DNA from: Halovulum marinum
GTDB taxonomy: Bacteria > Pseudomonadota > Alphaproteobacteria > Rhodobacterales > Rhodobacteraceae
NCBI RefSeq assembly: GCF_009697225.1
Contig: NZ_WIND01000001.1
Span: 310,001-374,000 of the forward strand
Direction: 5' to 3'
DNA length: 64,000 nt
Shown here one piece after another: positions 9,483 through 19,076 of the stretch. Within the stretch, counting starts at the first letter, position 1. Each line of letters starts with the position of its first letter. Below the pieces are notes generated by a model. That model saw nothing but the letters and a program-made list of their open reading frames with translations. It did no database searches and was not told the origin of the DNA. A program made the position numbers and the translations under genes.

Positions 9483-9494
9483 GGAGCGCGCGCC

Positions 9495-10049
9495 ATGAGC
9501 ATCATCATCAGGCCGTCCGACAGCGTCTTCAAGCGCACCACGCCGCTTGTCCTGATCTTTGGCGCCTACCGGCGATTCGAGCTGGACCCGCCGCTGTCGC
9601 AGGAGGAACTGGACACGATCACCCAGGTCGTCGCGCTGTCGCGGCGCCTGCGGGCACCGCTGGCGTTCTCGCGCCTGGTGCCCGAGGATCGCGCACCGGA
9701 AGCGGGTGTCTGGCTGCCGGACTGCCGCCCGAAGATCACCGACCGGGTGTTCGACCACGCCCCGGGCTCGATGTTCCAGAACCGGGAATTCGCCAACGCG
9801 TTCAGAAGCATAACCCGGCGCGACCTGGTCCTGACCGGACCCCGGAGCGATTCGTCGCTGATGGCCACCGCCCGCGATTCCCGCCCCTATGGCCGCGACG
9901 CGCAGGTGGTTTTGCCCGATGGCGCGCTGCATATACGCAGCACGGCGACACGGGCCGTTCGCGAGGTCGCCGCGGTGATGCCACAATCTGGGCGAATTTC
10001 CACAGTCAACTTCAGCGAGTGGGAGCAATCCGTCTGTGTCTTTGAGTAG
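9495..10049 (+). CDS. Isochorismatase-fold protein lacking the catalytic cysteine
   Basis: The protein is 184 residues. The order of elements fits cysteine hydrolases of the isochorismatase family: an N-terminal strand, a helix, 'KITDRVFDHAPGSMFQNREFANAFRS', a 'DLVLTGPRSDSSLMATARDSRPYG' stretch and 'DAQVVLPDG'. In active members the fourth contains a T/S-D-x-C-V motif; here the cysteine position is Ser121. The usual Asp in the first strand is also absent (LVLIFGAYRRF). It is therefore probably a non-catalytic or altered homologue. It starts 12 bp after the acyltransferase gene and is likely co-translated. Confidence 0.5.
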   Translation: MSIIIRPSDSVFKRTTPLVLIFGAYRRFELDPPLSQEELDTITQVVALSRRLRAPLAFSRLVPEDRAPEAGVWLPDCRPKITDRVFDHAPGSMFQNREFANAFRSITRRDLVLTGPRSDSSLMATARDSRPYGRDAQVVLPDGALHIRSTATRAVREVAAVMPQSGRISTVNFSEWEQSVCVFE

Positions 10050-10060
10050 CGAGGCCCTCG

Positions 10061-10234
10061 TTGGATCAGACGCCAAGAAGAAACAAAGAGCATGAGGCCA
10101 TCCTGAGAATGATGGTCTATATGCAGGGCGAACTATTCAGGTGCGGCCTCGACAAAGAGGCCGGTATTATTTCTGAAGTCATAGCAAGTATTGAAGAATT
10201 GCGCGGCGCCAGAACTGTCGCCGCCGACGCCTAA
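10061..10234 (+). CDS. Small 57-residue protein, unrecognised
   Basis: A TTG at 10061 (GAGG 5-10 bp upstream) opens 57 codons ending in TAA at 10232-10234, 11 bp after the previous gene. An in-frame ATG at 10109 is an alternative start. The peptide looks like a real helical protein (HEAILRMMVYMQGELFRCG, then EAGIISEVIASIEELR), not a chance frame. It has one Cys and no membrane segment. Codon use is much more A/T-ending than in neighbouring operons, suggesting recent acquisition. It could be a partner or regulator of the upstream proteins. Confidence 0.5.
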   Translation: MDQTPRRNKEHEAILRMMVYMQGELFRCGLDKEAGIISEVIASIEELRGARTVAADA

Positions 10235-10349
10235 GCCGAATCGTGCACTTTCTCACACTCGGCATTATCGCTGCCGATGCAAAAATGCACATTCTGGCGC
10301 GCTGCGAGATTATCCCTATAATTTGAATCGTCGCCTGAACGGGCGGATC

Positions 10350-10731
10350 GGCAGGGCCCCCTCATCTTACCAAGGGGGATGCGTAATTGGGCCCTGCCAG
10401 GGATCCGGACGTGCAGCGACCGGTGGGCCGGGTGTGTCGGACCGCTGGTGTAGCGAGTGCTTGGTCGGGCCCCTTTTCGGGGTCGGCAGGGTCGTTTGCT
10501 TTGGTGACGATCTGCCCGTGACCGGCCGCTTGGACGGTTCCGTGCCCGGCAGTGGGGGCTGCCGGCGATGCGGAACGGACGGAGCACTGTGGCTCCGTCC
10601 CGCCCTTAGTAGTTGCTTTCGGAGCGTAGGTTGCGTTGCTCCTTGTACAGGGCGAAGCCGCTCAGGCGCGGACACGCTGACGCGTAGAGAATTGCCCGGG
10701 CTCGCGGGGGTGGGCCCGGGCATCCTGATTC
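10350..10731. ncRNA. Hairpin-rich gene-free region, candidate structured RNA
   Basis: The 552 bp between 10234 and 10787 hold no convincing protein. Successive perfect stems are present: GGCAGGGCCC 10350-10359 with 10389-10398; GTTCCG 10537-10542 with 10571-10576, enclosing CCGGCAG 10546-10552 with 10559-10565; GGACGGAG 10577-10584 with 10593-10600; CGCCCT 10601-10606 with 10649-10654, enclosing GGAGC 10621-10625 with 10638-10642; and GCCCGGGC near 10694-10701 with its copy near 10714-10721. The abutting and nested stems resemble a folded RNA more than independent terminators. No match to RNase P, tmRNA, SRP or 6S signatures was recognised, and the strand is undetermined. Confidence 0.35.
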
Positions 10732-10786
10732 CAGCCCGCGCCGCGATCGACGCCCAGCCGCGCGTCGCAGCAGGGGGGCTGCCCGC

Positions 10787-12811
10787 TCAGGGCCGCTGCA
10801 CCAGCACCGTGGCCCGGGCCGAGGTTCCCGCCGCATCCAGCACCGTTACGGTCACGAACCCCGGGTCCGCCACCGGCCACACCAGGCTGCGCGCCTGCCG
10901 GTCCCACGCGATCACCCGCTGGTCGATCATCCAGGTGAAGGGCGGCGTGCCGCGCTCCAGCTTGGCCACCAGATGCGCCGCGTCGCCGCCGGCGGGCGCG
11001 GCCAGCTGCAGCGTCGCACCGGCGGGCGGGTAGGCCAGCGCCACCCCCAGGCCTTCGTCGGCGCCGCCGCCGAGGACACGCAGCGGCGCCGGCAGGTCGG
11101 CGAGCCCGCCGGTCAGCGCGGCGGGCGGCGGGCCGGGCAACGCCGCCCGCCGCGGCCCCAGCCGCCCGAACGCCTGGAACAGCAGCGGTGCGGCGGTGCC
11201 CTGCCCGGACAGGCCCGGCACACTGCCGCCGTCCGGTCGACCGACCCAGATCCCGACCACATGCGCGCCGTCGTAGCCCACCGCCCAGGCGTCGCGGTAG
11301 CCGTAGGAGGTGCCGGTCTTGAAGGCGATGTCGCCCCCCGCGCCGGCCTCGGGCGGGGGCGCACCGCGCAGGATGTCGGTGACGTACCAGGCCGCCGCCG
11401 GATCCAGCAGCCGGCGGCCCTCGGCGTCCTGCCCGCCCCGCGCCAGCACCGCATACAGCGACACCAGGTCCTGCAGGCTCAGGCCCAGTCCGCCCAGCGC
11501 CGCGGCCAGCCCCGGCGCCGCCCCGTCGGGGGTGTGCGGCGACGCGCCCGCCCGGTTCAGGAACGCCACCAGCCGGCGCGGGCCCAGCGCGTCCAGCAGC
11601 GCGACCGCCGGCACGTTCAGCGACGCCTGCAGCGCCTGCCGCGCCGACACCGGCCCGCGAAACCCGCCGTCGAAATTGCGCGGCGCATAGCCGCCGAAAT
11701 CGGTCGGCCGGTCGTTCAGCCGCGTCTCGGGGTGGGCGAGACCATCGGCGAAGGCCAGCGCGTAGACGAAGGGCTTCAGCGCCGAGCCCGGCGAGCGCAC
11801 CGCCCGCGTCATGTCGATATAGCCGCCGCGCGCGGCCCGCCCGGCGCGCGCCGCGCCGACCTGCGCCAGCATCTGGCCCGCGCGGTGGTCGTAGACGGTC
11901 GCCGCCGCGGCCACCCCCGGCGGCAGGCCCTCGACGGCGCGCGCCAGCAGATCCTCGATCGCGCCCTGGGCGCCGGCCTCGACCGGCAGCCGGTGCACCG
12001 GGGCGGCGGGCGCGTCGGCGCGGGCGCGGTCGGCCAGGTGCCAGGCGCGGTCGGGAAAGGCGCGGCGCCGGCTGGGGACCGGCGCGGCGCGGGCACGGTC
12101 CAGCAGCGCGGGATCGAGCGCGCCGGCGGCGGCGGCGCGGCGCAGCACCGCGTTGCGGGCGGCGCGGGCGACGCCGGGCGCGCGGTCCGGACGCCGCGCC
12201 TCGGGGGCCTGCGGCAGCGCCACCAGCAGCGCCGCCTCGGCGGGCGCCAGCCGCCGGGCGTCCTTGCCGAACCAGCTGAAGGCGCCGGCGCGCACGCCCT
12301 CGATGTTGCCGCCGAACGGCGCGCGGGAAAGGTAGATCTCGAGAATCTCGCGCTTCGACAGCACCCGCTCCAGCGCCAGCGCCAGCCGGATCTGCCGCAG
12401 CTTGCCCGTCCAGCGCCCGGTGGTGCCGTCGTCCAGCAGCCGCGCGACCTGCATGGTCAGCGTCGAGCCGCCCGAGACGATCCGTCCGGCCAGCAGGCTG
12501 TCGCGGGCGGCGCGGGCCAGCGCCAGCGGATCGACGCCCGCGTGACGGTAAAAGCGCTTGTCCTCGTAGGCGATCAGCATCTCCAGATAGGCCGGATCGA
12601 CCGTGTCCAGCGCCACCGGCAGCCGCCAGCGGTCGTCGGCGGCGAGGAACACGCGCAGCGGCACGCCGTGCCGGTCGGCGGCCAGCACCGAGGTCGGCGC
12701 GGCCAGCGGCGGCAGCGGCGTGGCCGCGACCCAGCGGTCGGCCGCCAGCGCCGCGCCCGCCGTCAGCGCAGCACCGGCCAGCGCCGCGCGCAGCGCGCGG
12801 CGGCGGCTCAT
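10787..12811 (-). CDS. pbpC: Penicillin-binding protein 1C (peptidoglycan glycosyltransferase/transpeptidase)
   Basis: This is a bifunctional class A-like PBP of 674 residues, somewhat shorter than E. coli PbpC (770). An N-terminal membrane anchor is followed by a GT51 domain with EDKRFYRHAGVDP and GGSTLTMQVARLL. The transpeptidase domain has the SxxK box SALK near residue 340 and KTGTSYGYRDAW near residue 498. A C-terminal BiPBP_C beta domain ends the protein. Its start overlaps the alpha-2-macroglobulin stop by four bases, the same pairing as yfhM-pbpC in enterobacteria. It polymerises and cross-links murein in the periplasm. Confidence 0.93.
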   Translation of the reverse strand: MSRRRALRAALAGAALTAGAALAADRWVAATPLPPLAAPTSVLAADRHGVPLRVFLAADDRWRLPVALDTVDPAYLEMLIAYEDKRFYRHAGVDPLALARAARDSLLAGRIVSGGSTLTMQVARLLDDGTTGRWTGKLRQIRLALALERVLSKREILEIYLSRAPFGGNIEGVRAGAFSWFGKDARRLAPAEAALLVALPQAPEARRPDRAPGVARAARNAVLRRAAAAGALDPALLDRARAAPVPSRRRAFPDRAWHLADRARADAPAAPVHRLPVEAGAQGAIEDLLARAVEGLPPGVAAAATVYDHRAGQMLAQVGAARAGRAARGGYIDMTRAVRSPGSALKPFVYALAFADGLAHPETRLNDRPTDFGGYAPRNFDGGFRGPVSARQALQASLNVPAVALLDALGPRRLVAFLNRAGASPHTPDGAAPGLAAALGGLGLSLQDLVSLYAVLARGGQDAEGRRLLDPAAAWYVTDILRGAPPPEAGAGGDIAFKTGTSYGYRDAWAVGYDGAHVVGIWVGRPDGGSVPGLSGQGTAAPLLFQAFGRLGPRRAALPGPPPAALTGGLADLPAPLRVLGGGADEGLGVALAYPPAGATLQLAAPAGGDAAHLVAKLERGTPPFTWMIDQRVIAWDRQARSLVWPVADPGFVTVTVLDAAGTSARATVLVQRP

Positions 12812-15800
12812 CCGCCCGCCGTCACCGTCACCCGCCCGGTGCCGGTGCGGGCGCGGTAGGCGGGGCGGTACATGTCCTCGACCGAAGCCGCGGGCTGGCG
12901 GAAGCTGCCGGGCGAGACGGCCCGGACCACGTAGGCCAGCCGGAACGGCCGGGTGCCGCGCCAGTCCACCGCCGCGGTGAAGCGGTCGGTCTGCGCCGAG
13001 CGGTAGTGCGCGACATCGTCCAGATCCAGCCAGCCCAGCGCCGCGGTCCCGCCGCTGGAGACGAGGTTCGGGTTCTCGATCTCGAACCCCGCCGGCACCG
13101 GATCCTCGACCATCAGCCGCGCCTGCGCCGGGCGTTCTGGGGCGATGCGCAGCACGACCACCAGCCGGTCGTTGCGGGCGATCTGCCCGTCCTCGACCGG
13201 CGTGCCGTCAAGCCGGTAGAGCGCCCGCTCGATGCGATAGCCGTTGCCCTGCGCCGGTGCGTCCGTGGCCGGGGTGCCGAACACCGACAGCACCACCGGC
13301 ACCGCGGCGGCGCCGTCGTTGCGCAGCTCGACCGGCGCGGCAAGCTGCGCCGCGTCCAGCTGCCGCGCGGCAACGGCGCCGAGGTCCTGCCCGCCGAGCG
13401 TCAGCCCGGGCATGCCGGCCTCGGCGCCCAGCGCGTGCGCGGCCAGCACGGTCCACAGCTTCTCCTGGGTGGAGGACGCGGCGCGGGCCGGGCCGGCGGC
13501 GTTCGCCACCGCCTGCGACAGGCGGGCACGGTCGACGGCCTCGGTTCCGGCCTCGACCGCAAGCGTCAGCACCGCCGCCCGGTCGCGGGCGACGCTGCCG
13601 TAGTCGGCACGCCAGCCGGTGTCCGCCGCCGCGTTCCCGTCCAGCCGGCCGGCGGCGGCGCGGAACATCGCGTCGGCCCGGCCCGGATCGCCATAGGCGG
13701 CCAGCGCCGCGCCCAGCTGCGCCAGCGCCAGCGGCGTGGCGAAGGCGTCGGCGCGGGCGTCGGCGTAGTAGCGCAGATCTCCGATCGACGCCGCCCCCTC
13801 GCGCGCCAGCACCAGCAACGCATAGGCGATGCCCTCGCCGCCCGCCTCGAAATCGGGCGCGGCGTTGACCTGGTTCGACAGGTTGTCGAGCGCCGCGCGG
13901 AACGCCCGCTCCGGCACCGCGTGCCCGGCGGCACGGGCGCGCGACAGGAAGTCGGTGACGTAGGCGTCCAGCCACAGCGTCTCGGAGCCGGCGGACCACA
14001 TGCCGAACCCGCCGTTGCGCGCCTGCCGGCCCAGCACCGCCTCGATCGCCTCGGCCAGCCGCTGGCGCAGCGCGTCGCGCCCGCCGAGGTCCAGCGCCCC
14101 GGCCAGCCGGTCGTAGTAGACCAGCGGCAGCGCGCGCGAGGTGATCTGCTCGGTGCAGCCGTAGGGATAGGTGTCGAGCGCGGTCAGCAGCCCCGGCACG
14201 TCGAACCGCGCCAGCGGCCCGGCCGACAGCAGCACCCGCCCGGTGCCCGGCACCAGCCCGGCGAACAGCTCGGGGCCCAGCGACAGCCCGCCGCCCGCGG
14301 CCAGTTCCAGCCGGGTCTGGCGCGCGATCTCGGGATCGTTGGCGCGGATCCCCAGCGTCAGCGTCTTGGTCAGCACCCGGCCGTCCGGCGTGGTCACCGC
14401 CAGGTGCAGGCGGTTGTCGCCGACGGCGCCCGCCTGCAGCGGCACCGAGATGTCCGCGCGCGCGCCCGCGTCCAGCGTCACGGATTGCGGCTGCTGCGGC
14501 AGCGGCACGTCCTCGGTGCCGGTGAAGGCCACCTGCATCTCGCCGGCGGGCCCCGAGACATGCGCCAGCGCAAGGCTCAGCGTTGCCCGGTCGCCGGGGG
14601 CGAGAAAGCGCGGCAGGCTGGCGCTGAGCACGACCGGGTCGCGCACCAGCAGGTCCTGCGCCGCCTGCCCCACGCCGCTGTCCGACCAGACCACCGCCGC
14701 CAGCCGCACGGTGCCGTTGAAGTCCGGCAGGTCGACCGGGACCGTCACCCGGCCGTCGGCGCCGACCTGCAGCGGGCCGGAGAACTGCGCCACCGGCGTT
14801 TCTGTCGGCGGCGGCGACTGCCGCCCCATGGCGCCGCCATCGCCGCCCTGTCGCAGCGCGCCCGGCGTGCCGCCGAACCCGTCGATCAGCCGGCCGTAGA
14901 CGTCTCGCAGTTCCACCCCCAGCCGCCGCTGGCCCAGGTAATGGCCCTGCGGGTCGGGATCCCGGTGGCCGGTGACGTTCAGGATGCCCACGTCGACCGC
15001 CGAGACGGTGGCCCAGACGGTCTGGCCCGGCTGTACGCCATCGACCTGCAGCACCGCCCGGTGGACGCCGCGCGGGTCGGCCTCGGCCGCCGAGACGAAG
15101 CGGGCGGCCAGTGCCCGCGGCCCCGGATCGACGCCGACCCAGCCGAGCCCGAGCGCCCGCGCCGGGTTCTGCCCGGCGGCCGGATCCAGCGGCCGGACAT
15201 GGCTGGCCAGCACATAGGCGCCCGGCCCCCAGGCGTCGGTGACAGGCAACGCCAGCTCCAGCGGCCCGGCCTTCGTCGCGGTGACGCTGCGCCGGTCGAT
15301 CAGCCCGCCGGCCAGCACCGTGACCTGGATCTCGCCCGGCGCGCGCGGCTCCAGCCGCAGGGTGGCGGTGTCGCCCGGCGCATAGCGGTCGCGGTCGAGC
15401 GACAGCTCCAGCAGGTCGGGCGTTTCGGTACCGGCACCGGCGGCATACCAGCCGGCGTCGAAGGTCAGCAGTGTGCGGGCGTAGCCGCCCTGCCCGCCGG
15501 CGATCTGCAACTCGTAGTGGCCCCAGTCCACCGGCGCCTGCAGCCGTGCGGGCGCCTGCGCCGGGATGTCGAGCGTGCCGTCGGCGACCCGCTCGCGCGT
15601 GGTGATCGGCTCGTAGTTCCAGTTGCCGCCGACCTCGTACCACTGGTGGTCGGTGCGGACGCGGAACAGCTCCCACCGCAGGCCGTCGCGCGCGGTGCGC
15701 GCACCGCCGGCGGCCAGCGCGATCACCTCGAAGCCGGCGGCGGCGCCCTGCTGCGCCGCGCCGTCGAACAGCGGCCGGATCCCGATCAGCGGCGCGGGCG

Positions 15801-18258
15801 GCGCGACCGGCCGGGTCTCGCGCCGCTCGACCGGGCGGCCCGATGCGTCGCTCAGGCGCACCGTCAGCCACGCCTCCAGCGGGCCGGTGACGGTGCCGGG
15901 CATCGGCAGGGTCAGATCCAGCCGGGCGCTGCCGTCGGCGCCGGTGGTGCCGCCCGGCAGCAGCGTCTCCAGCGGCTCGGCCGGCGCGTCCGGCGCGCCG
16001 AAGCGAAAACCGGTCCAATCCGGCAACGTGTCGGCCGGGCCGACGCGCAGCTCGCCCTCGATGCCCAGATCCGCGCCCGGCGCGCCGTAAAGGTAGCGCG
16101 CCGAAATCGTCAGCGGCAGCGGCGCCGCGGGGTCGAGCGCGCCCGGCGGCAGGCCCAGGTCGAAGTCGATCCGCTCGGGCACGAAATCCTCGACCAGCAC
16201 CGCGGCACGGGCCAGCGCCGGGGCTTCGGGGTCGGCGTACACCGCCAGCGTCCAGGTGCCGCGCTGCGCGCCCGGCGGCAGCTCCAGCGCCAGCGCGCGG
16301 CCCCCCGCGCCGGCATCGGGCAAGACGCGGCGGTCATGCTCGACCCCGTCGGGGCGGGTGGTGATCACGGTCAGCGGCAGGCCCGGGATCGCCCGCGCGT
16401 CGGTATCGCGCGCCAGGATCGTGGCGTGGAGCGTGTCGCCGGGGCGGTAAATGCCGCGCTCGGTGGCCAGGAACACGTCCACCGGCGGCGGCGCGGCGCG
16501 GCCGTCAACACCGCGGTCCGACAGGTCCAGCCCGGCCTCGGTCAGGTCCAGGTAGGCGTAATCGCCCTGCGGGCCGGTCGCCGTCAGCAGCGCCGGCGAA
16601 TCGCCCCCGGTGCCGCGGGTCAGCGCGGCGGGGAAGGCGGCATAGCCCTCGGCGTCGGTCGTCGCGGTGCCCAGCGTCGCGCCCGAGCGCGCTGCCAGCG
16701 TCAGCTCGACACCGGCCAGCGGCGCGGCGCTGCCCAGCGCGCGGACGAAGGCATGCAGTCCGTCCTCGCCCTGCATCGTCGCCAGGCCGAGGTCGGTGAC
16801 GATGAACCACTGCGTCGCGACGCTCTGCCATTCGCCGGTGCCGGGCAGGCTGGCGGTCATCGCGTAGACGCCCGGCTCGAAACCGGCGACCGCCTCGCCC
16901 ACCGGCAGCGTGGCGGTGACGTCGAGGTTGAGCCGCGTCTCGACGCGCGCGGTGCCGGTCCAGACCGCCGCGCCCAGGCTGTCGGCGATGCGGCGCTGGT
17001 CGTTGGCCGAGATCTGGCTGCCGACCAACTGCTCGCGCAGCGCGGCACGCAGCCCGGCGTCGGGGATGCGGTGGATCGAGACCTGCACCTCGGGCGCGTT
17101 GACGCTGACCAGCGGGATCGCGGCGCTGTCGGTGCGCGGCAGCACGTAGGCGCGGCCGGGAAACCGGGCCGAGGGCGCGCGGTCGCGGACATAGACCGAC
17201 TGCTCGACGCTGCGGCCGAGGCTCTCGCCGCTGATCGCGGGCAGGCCGGCGCGCAGGGTGAAGGACAGCCGCGCGCCGTGCGCCACGCCCTCGACGCACA
17301 GCTGCCGGTCGCGGGCGCTGACCGTCAGGTCGGCGTCGGGCAGCTGCACGTAGTCGGCGTAGTCCACCGCGCCCGCGACCAGCGGCTCCGAGAAGGTCAG
17401 GCACACGCGCGGGCTGGCGGCGTCGCTGTCCACGGTGGTGTCGATGACGCGAAAGCCGAACAGCCGCCGGGCGCGCTCCAGCGCCGCCTCCAGGTCGCGG
17501 CGCGGGCCGCTCTCCAGCGCCAGCCGCAGCGCATCGATCGCGCGGCGGCCGTCGTCCGCCGCCTCCAGCGCCTCGGCCAGGCGCTGCGCCGCGGCGGCCT
17601 GCGCCGGGCCGTCGGGGGCGCGCAGCCAGCCGTTGACCGCGGCCAGCAGCGCCTCCTCGCGCAGGCGGCGTTGCTCGGCGTAGTCGTCGGTCTCGACCGC
17701 GCTGGCGTATTCCGAATAGGCCAGCCACATGTCATGCCGGTCGACCAGCGCCACGGCGACGGCGGCCTGCTGCATCGCCCCGGCCGGATCGCCGGCCTGT
17801 GCCAGCGACCGCGCCTGCGCCAGCCGCGCCGCGGCGTCCGAGCCGCCGCGGAAGTCGAAGGCCAGCCGCTCGGCCTGCGCGCGGGCGGCATCGATCCGCC
17901 CCGACGGCAGGAAGTCCAGCCGCTCGCCCTGCGCCTGCGCGCGGGACAGCGCGTCCGGCGCCGCCGGCACCATCATCGCCGAGACCGCGCCCAGGTACGG
18001 ATCGCGCCGGCTGACGTCGGTCTTCAGGAAACAGGCCGCGGCGCGGGTGTTGTAGGTGAACGCCCGGCAGTCGCCCTCGGCCGCGCAGGCGGTGCGGCAC
18101 AGCCCCAGCGTGGTGTCGAAGATCGCCCGCAGATCGCCGCCGTAGAAGTCCACGTCCCATTCGAACACCGGGCGCTTGGCCGGCACCGGCGCGGTCTGCG
18201 CGATCGCTCCGCCGGCGACGGCACCAAGCAGCAACAGGATCAGGACGAGACGAGGCAT
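12808..18258 (-). CDS. PAN-domain alpha-2-macroglobulin family protein
   Basis: The protein is 1816 residues. The ATG at 18258 is preceded by GGAGGG and opens a cleavable signal peptide ([21 protein letters not shown]) with no lipobox cysteine. Unlike E. coli YfhM, it is therefore probably soluble in the periplasm. Residues about 30-85 form a PAN/apple-like domain with paired cysteines. MG domains, a macroglobulin core and the thioester motif C-T-E-Q (Cys1368) in YPYGCTEQ follow, then an alpha/alpha toroid. Such proteins are thought to trap invading proteases; linkage with PBP1C suggests protection and repair of the wall together. Confidence 0.9.
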   Translation of the reverse strand: MPRLVLILLLLGAVAGGAIAQTAPVPAKRPVFEWDVDFYGGDLRAIFDTTLGLCRTACAAEGDCRAFTYNTRAAACFLKTDVSRRDPYLGAVSAMMVPAAPDALSRAQAQGERLDFLPSGRIDAARAQAERLAFDFRGGSDAAARLAQARSLAQAGDPAGAMQQAAVAVALVDRHDMWLAYSEYASAVETDDYAEQRRLREEALLAAVNGWLRAPDGPAQAAAAQRLAEALEAADDGRRAIDALRLALESGPRRDLEAALERARRLFGFRVIDTTVDSDAASPRVCLTFSEPLVAGAVDYADYVQLPDADLTVSARDRQLCVEGVAHGARLSFTLRAGLPAISGESLGRSVEQSVYVRDRAPSARFPGRAYVLPRTDSAAIPLVSVNAPEVQVSIHRIPDAGLRAALREQLVGSQISANDQRRIADSLGAAVWTGTARVETRLNLDVTATLPVGEAVAGFEPGVYAMTASLPGTGEWQSVATQWFIVTDLGLATMQGEDGLHAFVRALGSAAPLAGVELTLAARSGATLGTATTDAEGYAAFPAALTRGTGGDSPALLTATGPQGDYAYLDLTEAGLDLSDRGVDGRAAPPPVDVFLATERGIYRPGDTLHATILARDTDARAIPGLPLTVITTRPDGVEHDRRVLPDAGAGGRALALELPPGAQRGTWTLAVYADPEAPALARAAVLVEDFVPERIDFDLGLPPGALDPAAPLPLTISARYLYGAPGADLGIEGELRVGPADTLPDWTGFRFGAPDAPAEPLETLLPGGTTGADGSARLDLTLPMPGTVTGPLEAWLTVRLSDASGRPVERRETRPVAPPAPLIGIRPLFDGAAQQGAAAGFEVIALAAGGARTARDGLRWELFRVRTDHQWYEVGGNWNYEPITTRERVADGTLDIPAQAPARLQAPVDWGHYELQIAGGQGGYARTLLTFDAGWYAAGAGTETPDLLELSLDRDRYAPGDTATLRLEPRAPGEIQVTVLAGGLIDRRSVTATKAGPLELALPVTDAWGPGAYVLASHVRPLDPAAGQNPARALGLGWVGVDPGPRALAARFVSAAEADPRGVHRAVLQVDGVQPGQTVWATVSAVDVGILNVTGHRDPDPQGHYLGQRRLGVELRDVYGRLIDGFGGTPGALRQGGDGGAMGRQSPPPTETPVAQFSGPLQVGADGRVTVPVDLPDFNGTVRLAAVVWSDSGVGQAAQDLLVRDPVVLSASLPRFLAPGDRATLSLALAHVSGPAGEMQVAFTGTEDVPLPQQPQSVTLDAGARADISVPLQAGAVGDNRLHLAVTTPDGRVLTKTLTLGIRANDPEIARQTRLELAAGGGLSLGPELFAGLVPGTGRVLLSAGPLARFDVPGLLTALDTYPYGCTEQITSRALPLVYYDRLAGALDLGGRDALRQRLAEAIEAVLGRQARNGGFGMWSAGSETLWLDAYVTDFLSRARAAGHAVPERAFRAALDNLSNQVNAAPDFEAGGEGIAYALLVLAREGAASIGDLRYYADARADAFATPLALAQLGAALAAYGDPGRADAMFRAAAGRLDGNAAADTGWRADYGSVARDRAAVLTLAVEAGTEAVDRARLSQAVANAAGPARAASSTQEKLWTVLAAHALGAEAGMPGLTLGGQDLGAVAARQLDAAQLAAPVELRNDGAAAVPVVLSVFGTPATDAPAQGNGYRIERALYRLDGTPVEDGQIARNDRLVVVLRIAPERPAQARLMVEDPVPAGFEIENPNLVSSGGTAALGWLDLDDVAHYRSAQTDRFTAAVDWRGTRPFRLAYVVRAVSPGSFRQPAASVEDMYRPAYRARTGTGRVTVTAGG

Positions 18259-18434
18259 CGGTGTTCCCTCCGGGCATGAGCCTACCCGGAGACTGTCCCA
18301 CCGCCCGATTCCCCACAAGGCCGACGCGGGGCCCCGGCAGCGCGGTTGCGCGGTGGACCGTCGCATGCGCGTCGCCAGCCTTGGCTTCCGCCCGCCGGGT
18401 GCTACCGTCGCCGGTGAACCCGAGGGACCGGCCG

Positions 18435-19076
18435 ATGCTCGACGTCCAGAACCTGACCAAGCGGTACGGCGCGCTGACCATCCTCGACGGGGTGAGCCTG
18501 ACGCTGGGCGCCGGCGAGACCATGGCGCTGGTGGGCGAATCGGGCAGCGGCAAAAGCACCCTGCTGCACCTGATCGCGGGGCTGGACGCGCCCGATGCCG
18601 GGCGGGTGGTGCTGGACGGGCGCGAACTGGCCGCGCTGGACGACGCCGGCCGCGCCGCCGCCCGCCGCGACCTGGTCGGCCTGGTGTTCCAGCAGTTCAA
18701 CCTGGTGCAGAGCCTGACGGTGGCGCAGAACATCGCGCTGCAGGCCCGGCTGGCCGGGCGCCACGACGCCGGGCGTGCCGCCCGGCTGAGCGAGCGGCTG
18801 GGCCTGACCGGGCTGGAGGCGCGCTTTCCCGAGCAGCTGTCCGGCGGCCAGCAGCAGCGCGTCGCCATCGCCCGCGCGCTGGCCGCGGCGCCGCCCCTGC
18901 TGCTGGCCGACGAGCCGACCGGCAACCTGGACGAGGCCACCGGCGACCGGGTCATGGACCTGCTGCTTGAACTGGTCGCCGAGGCCGGCATGGCGCTGAT
19001 CCTGGTGACGCACTCGCCGCGGCTGGCCGGCCGCCTGCGCCGGGTCGAGCGGCTGCACGCCGGGCGGCTGGAATGA
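18435..19076 (+). CDS. ABC transporter ATP-binding protein (LolD/YbbA type)
   Basis: The ATPase is 213 residues. Walker A is [12 protein letters not shown], the signature is [16 protein letters not shown], Walker B is [16 protein letters not shown], and the H-loop is VTHSPRLA. Short length and the DEPTGNLD motif place it with the MacB/LolD/FtsE group that works with FtsX-like permeases. The ATG at 18435 has GAGGGA 7-12 bp upstream. It overlaps the permease start by four bases (ATGA). It is divergent from the alpha-2-macroglobulin gene, with about 175 bp of shared promoter space. Confidence 0.92.
   Translation: MLDVQNLTKRYGALTILDGVSLTLGAGETMALVGESGSGKSTLLHLIAGLDAPDAGRVVLDGRELAALDDAGRAAARRDLVGLVFQQFNLVQSLTVAQNIALQARLAGRHDAGRAARLSERLGLTGLEARFPEQLSGGQQQRVAIARALAAAPPLLLADEPTGNLDEATGDRVMDLLLELVAEAGMALILVTHSPRLAGRLRRVERLHAGRLE

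Noticed and set aside
10350-10731. Hairpin region as RNase P RNA, tmRNA, SRP RNA or 6S RNA
   Set aside because: None of the conserved core motifs of these RNAs could be found on either strand.
13006-18279. 1757-codon plus-strand frame opposite the alpha-2-macroglobulin gene
   Set aside because: The translation is Arg/Gln/Gly/His repeats typical of an antisense frame in GC-rich DNA; the minus-strand frame has a signal peptide, domains and a thioester motif.
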